Notes under the pieces: model-generated
Databases searched by the model: none
What the model was told of the DNA's origin: nothing
Seen by the model: the letters and a program-made list of their open reading frames with translations, nothing else
Position numbers and translations under genes: made by a program
DNA from: Halococcus sediminicola
GTDB lineage: Archaea > Halobacteriota > Halobacteria > Halobacteriales > Halococcaceae
Direction: 5' to 3'
DNA: 64,000 bases
Assembly (NCBI RefSeq): GCF_000755245.1
Contig: NZ_BBMP01000022.1
Coordinates: 744,001-808,000, forward strand
Shown: one piece after another, positions 62,164 through 64,000 of the stretch
How positions within the stretch are numbered: the first letter of the stretch is position 1
Layout: each line of letters starts with the position of its first letter

Positions 62164-63258
62164 ATGCAAGCACACGCACACGACGACGAACGACTCACCG
62201 AACCCGGCTCGCTGCTCGTCACCGGTGGCACGGGCTTTCTGGGCCTGCACACCTGCGAGTACTTCAAAGAGCGCGGCTGGGACGTGACCGCGTTCGACCT
62301 CAAGCCGTTCAAACCCGAAGACGAGATCGAGGGCGTCGACTTCGTCGAGGGCGACGTGCGCGACGAGGAGGCGGTGAGCGCGGCCATCGCGGAGTCAGGG
62401 GCCGACGCCATCGTCCACACCGCCGCCGCGCTCCCGCTTTGGGACGACCAGCGCATCCGCGAGACCACCATCGACGGCACGCGCAACGTGCTCTGGGCCG
62501 CCAAGGACTCCGATGTGGAGCGCGTCGTCTACGTCTCCTCGACGGCCGTCTACGGCACGCACGACACTCATCCCATCACCGAGGAATCGCCGCTCGACGG
62601 CGTGGGAGCCTACGGCGAGGCGAAGATCGAAGCCGAGAAAATCTGTGACGACTTCCGTCGGATGGGCCTCTGTGTGCCCATTCTGCGCCCGAAGACGTTC
62701 ATCGGGCCGAAGCGCCTCGGCGTCTTTCAGGTACTCTTCGACTGGATCGAATCCGGCGCGAACGTCCCGATGGTCGGCTGGGGCAACAACCAGTACCAGC
62801 TGATGCACGTCTACGACCTCGTGCGCGCGATGGAGTTCATGTTCGCAGAGGACGAAGACGACGTGAACACCACGTTCAATGTCGGAGCCGAGGAGTTCGG
62901 CACGATGAAGGAGGACTTCCAGGCACCGATCGATTATGCAGGGACCGGCAAGCGCACCGTCGGAACGCCCACGCCGCTGACGGTCACCGCGCTGCGTGTG
63001 CTCGAAAAACTCAATCTCTCGCCGCTGTACCCGTGGGTCTACGAGACCGCCCACGAGGACTCCTACGTGTCCGTCGAGAAACTGAAATCGCTCGGCTGGG
63101 ACCCCAAGTACTCGAACAAGGAGGCGCTCGTCGAGACCTACGAGTGGTATCTCGAAAACTACGACGAACCCGAAAGCGAGGGCACAGGACTCGACCACCG
63201 CGTCGCGTGGGATCAAGGTGCACTCGCGCTCGTCAAGGGCGTCTTCAAGCTCATCTGA
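62164..63258 (+). CDS. NAD-dependent epimerase/dehydratase
   Basis: A 364-residue extended SDR protein. It has LLVTGGTGFLGLHTCEYFK (nucleotide fold), FVEGDVRDEEAV, the active-site VYVSSTAVYG and AYGEAKIEAE (Tyr-x-x-x-Lys). The C-terminal substrate domain ends TYEWYLENYDEPESEGTG. It probably epimerises or oxidises a nucleotide- or lipid-linked sugar. Its position, divergent from the decaprenyl-phosphoribosyltransferase-type gene, makes a sugar step in the same pathway plausible, but it is not homologous to DprE1. Confidence 0.85.
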   Translation: MQAHAHDDERLTEPGSLLVTGGTGFLGLHTCEYFKERGWDVTAFDLKPFKPEDEIEGVDFVEGDVRDEEAVSAAIAESGADAIVHTAAALPLWDDQRIRETTIDGTRNVLWAAKDSDVERVVYVSSTAVYGTHDTHPITEESPLDGVGAYGEAKIEAEKICDDFRRMGLCVPILRPKTFIGPKRLGVFQVLFDWIESGANVPMVGWGNNQYQLMHVYDLVRAMEFMFAEDEDDVNTTFNVGAEEFGTMKEDFQAPIDYAGTGKRTVGTPTPLTVTALRVLEKLNLSPLYPWVYETAHEDSYVSVEKLKSLGWDPKYSNKEALVETYEWYLENYDEPESEGTGLDHRVAWDQGALALVKGVFKLI

Positions 63259-63322
63259 GCGCCGTCGGTCGCCGTAGACAACCAAAGCGCGGATACCGCG
63301 CCGCCGCCAACCCTCACCAACC

Positions 63323-64000
63323 GTGACGAACACGCAGATAACGCTCGTGCAGATCGACAACTACGGCCCGTGGACGGTCACCCCGGAGCCACGGCGCGAG
63401 GTCGACCTCCAGACCCTCCAGTCGCGGCTGTACGCCGACCTCTCACAACTGTTCGGCAACCGCGACGGCTACGTCTTCTTCTCGCGGTTCGACAACATGG
63501 TCGCCGTCACGAACGGCATCGACACCGATACTCACGCGATGGTTCAGGAGTCGGTCGGCAATCGCTATCCGGTGACGGTGAGCCTCTCGGTCGGTACGGC
63601 CCCAGCGCCCACGGAGGCCATCGAGACCGCGAGCGAACAGTTACAGGCCGCCGGCAGCGCACAGGCCAGTGACAGGCGCGAAATCCTGCGCGGCGAGCCG
63701 ATCGCCGAGTCGAAACGGACCGACGAGGACGTCCAGATCGCCCACTTCGACGTCAACGACGCCACGGGGAAGTACACCGACAGGCTGAACGAGTTCGATA
63801 CGTTCATCAACATCGAACAGAGCTACGCCGAGTTGATGCGCTACCTGCGCGAGACGCATGACTCGCTGTCCTTCTTCGTCGGCGGCGACAACATCATTGC
63901 CGTCTGTCCGATGCTCGACGGGGACGCCTACCACGACGCCATCACCCACGTCAGCGAGGCGGTCGGCGTCGAACTCAAGGTCGGCGTGGGACGAGCGGGC
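63323..64000 (+). CDS. gch3: GTP cyclohydrolase III, N-terminal part (cut by window edge)
   Basis: 226 codons are visible. It starts from a GTG at 63323 and reads TNTQITLVQIDNYGPWTVTP, the typical start of archaeal GTP cyclohydrolase III, followed by LYADLSQLFGNRDGYVFFSR and FFVGGDNIIAVCP. The enzyme converts GTP to the formylamino-pyrimidine phosphate used for riboflavin and the deazaflavin F420. No ATG start is available here, so I accept the GTG. Two duplicated GGDEF-like half-domains are partly visible; the C-terminus is beyond the window. Confidence 0.88.
   Translation, partial: MTNTQITLVQIDNYGPWTVTPEPRREVDLQTLQSRLYADLSQLFGNRDGYVFFSRFDNMVAVTNGIDTDTHAMVQESVGNRYPVTVSLSVGTAPAPTEAIETASEQLQAAGSAQASDRREILRGEPIAESKRTDEDVQIAHFDVNDATGKYTDRLNEFDTFINIEQSYAELMRYLRETHDSLSFFVGGDNIIAVCPMLDGDAYHDAITHVSEAVGVELKVGVGRAG

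Noticed and set aside
1-64000. CRISPR arrays, transposases, integrases and rRNA genes
   Set aside because: I looked for regularly spaced direct repeats, IS-type proteins and rRNA and saw none. The only short repeats are the dispersed intergenic modules and the linker duplication at 18411-18562.

Overview
The window comes from a halophilic archaeon (class Halobacteria). The evidence is high G+C, strongly acidic proteins, split RNA polymerase genes (rpoB''/rpoB' and rpoA'/rpoA''), archaeal promoters with TATA boxes about 25-30 nt before the start codon, many TGATG/ATGA gene overlaps, twin-arginine secretion, and haloarchaeal families such as the Rsm22-like methyltransferase, DUF5781 and DUF5785. 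The genus cannot be fixed from sequence alone; I suspect something Halococcus-like, but this is a weak guess. Both ends cut through genes: atpI on the left and GTP cyclohydrolase III on the right.

Layout. 1-1.3 kb is the start of the A-type ATP synthase operon (atpH-atpI, minus). 1.7-10.6 kb holds a methyltransferase, a pilin-like protein, a secreted protein divergent from a membrane-anchored helix-turn-helix regulator, etfBA, pcm, a zinc-ribbon protein, an M29-like aminopeptidase and the type II GAPDH. 10.7-16.8 kb holds Hsp20, thiL, an LPG-synthase-type membrane protein, rpS19e, a polyprenyl synthase, squalene synthase and a divergent Pcm paralogue. A Tat-secreted beta-helix protein and a sulfatase-like protein follow, then tRNA-Asp. 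20.6-30.2 kb is the transcription/translation block rpoH-rpoB''-rpoB'-rpoA'-rpoA''-nusA-rps12-rps7. It is followed by a roughly 4 kb surface-protein cassette (DUF6230/DUF6114-like, 30.5-34.3 kb), after which come DUF5781, fusA, ACT-hom, tef1a, rps10 and rhomboid.

41.8-64 kb holds tRNA-Ala, small membrane proteins, surE, rsm22, tyrA, an M24 peptidase, a GH15 enzyme, aroA-aroC, a sodium:solute symporter operon with an acyl-CoA synthetase, tRNA-Ser, and an envelope cluster. That cluster has a multi-membrane GT-C-like protein, an LPG-synthase-type membrane protein, a PHP phosphoesterase, a decaprenyl-phosphate phosphoribosyltransferase-type UbiA protein and an NAD-dependent epimerase. Together they could make and flip a prenyl-phosphate-linked pentose.

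The most unusual signal is a dispersed family of modular, hairpin-containing intergenic repeats. Four copies are clear (about 1.35-1.70, 11.13-11.35, 37.41-37.61 and 48.84-49.08 kb) and three are partial or degenerate (about 28.9-29.1, 41.94-42.03 and 59.2-59.4 kb). Their hairpin arms differ in sequence between copies but still pair, while the flanking T-rich and A-rich blocks are nearly invariant. Other notable points are the DUF6230/DUF6114 cassette with a possible leader ORF, a 12-codon leader ORF overlapping the ACT-hom operon start, a palindrome-containing in-frame insertion in aroC, and the prenyl-phospho-pentose cluster. I saw no CRISPR array, transposase, integrase or rRNA.
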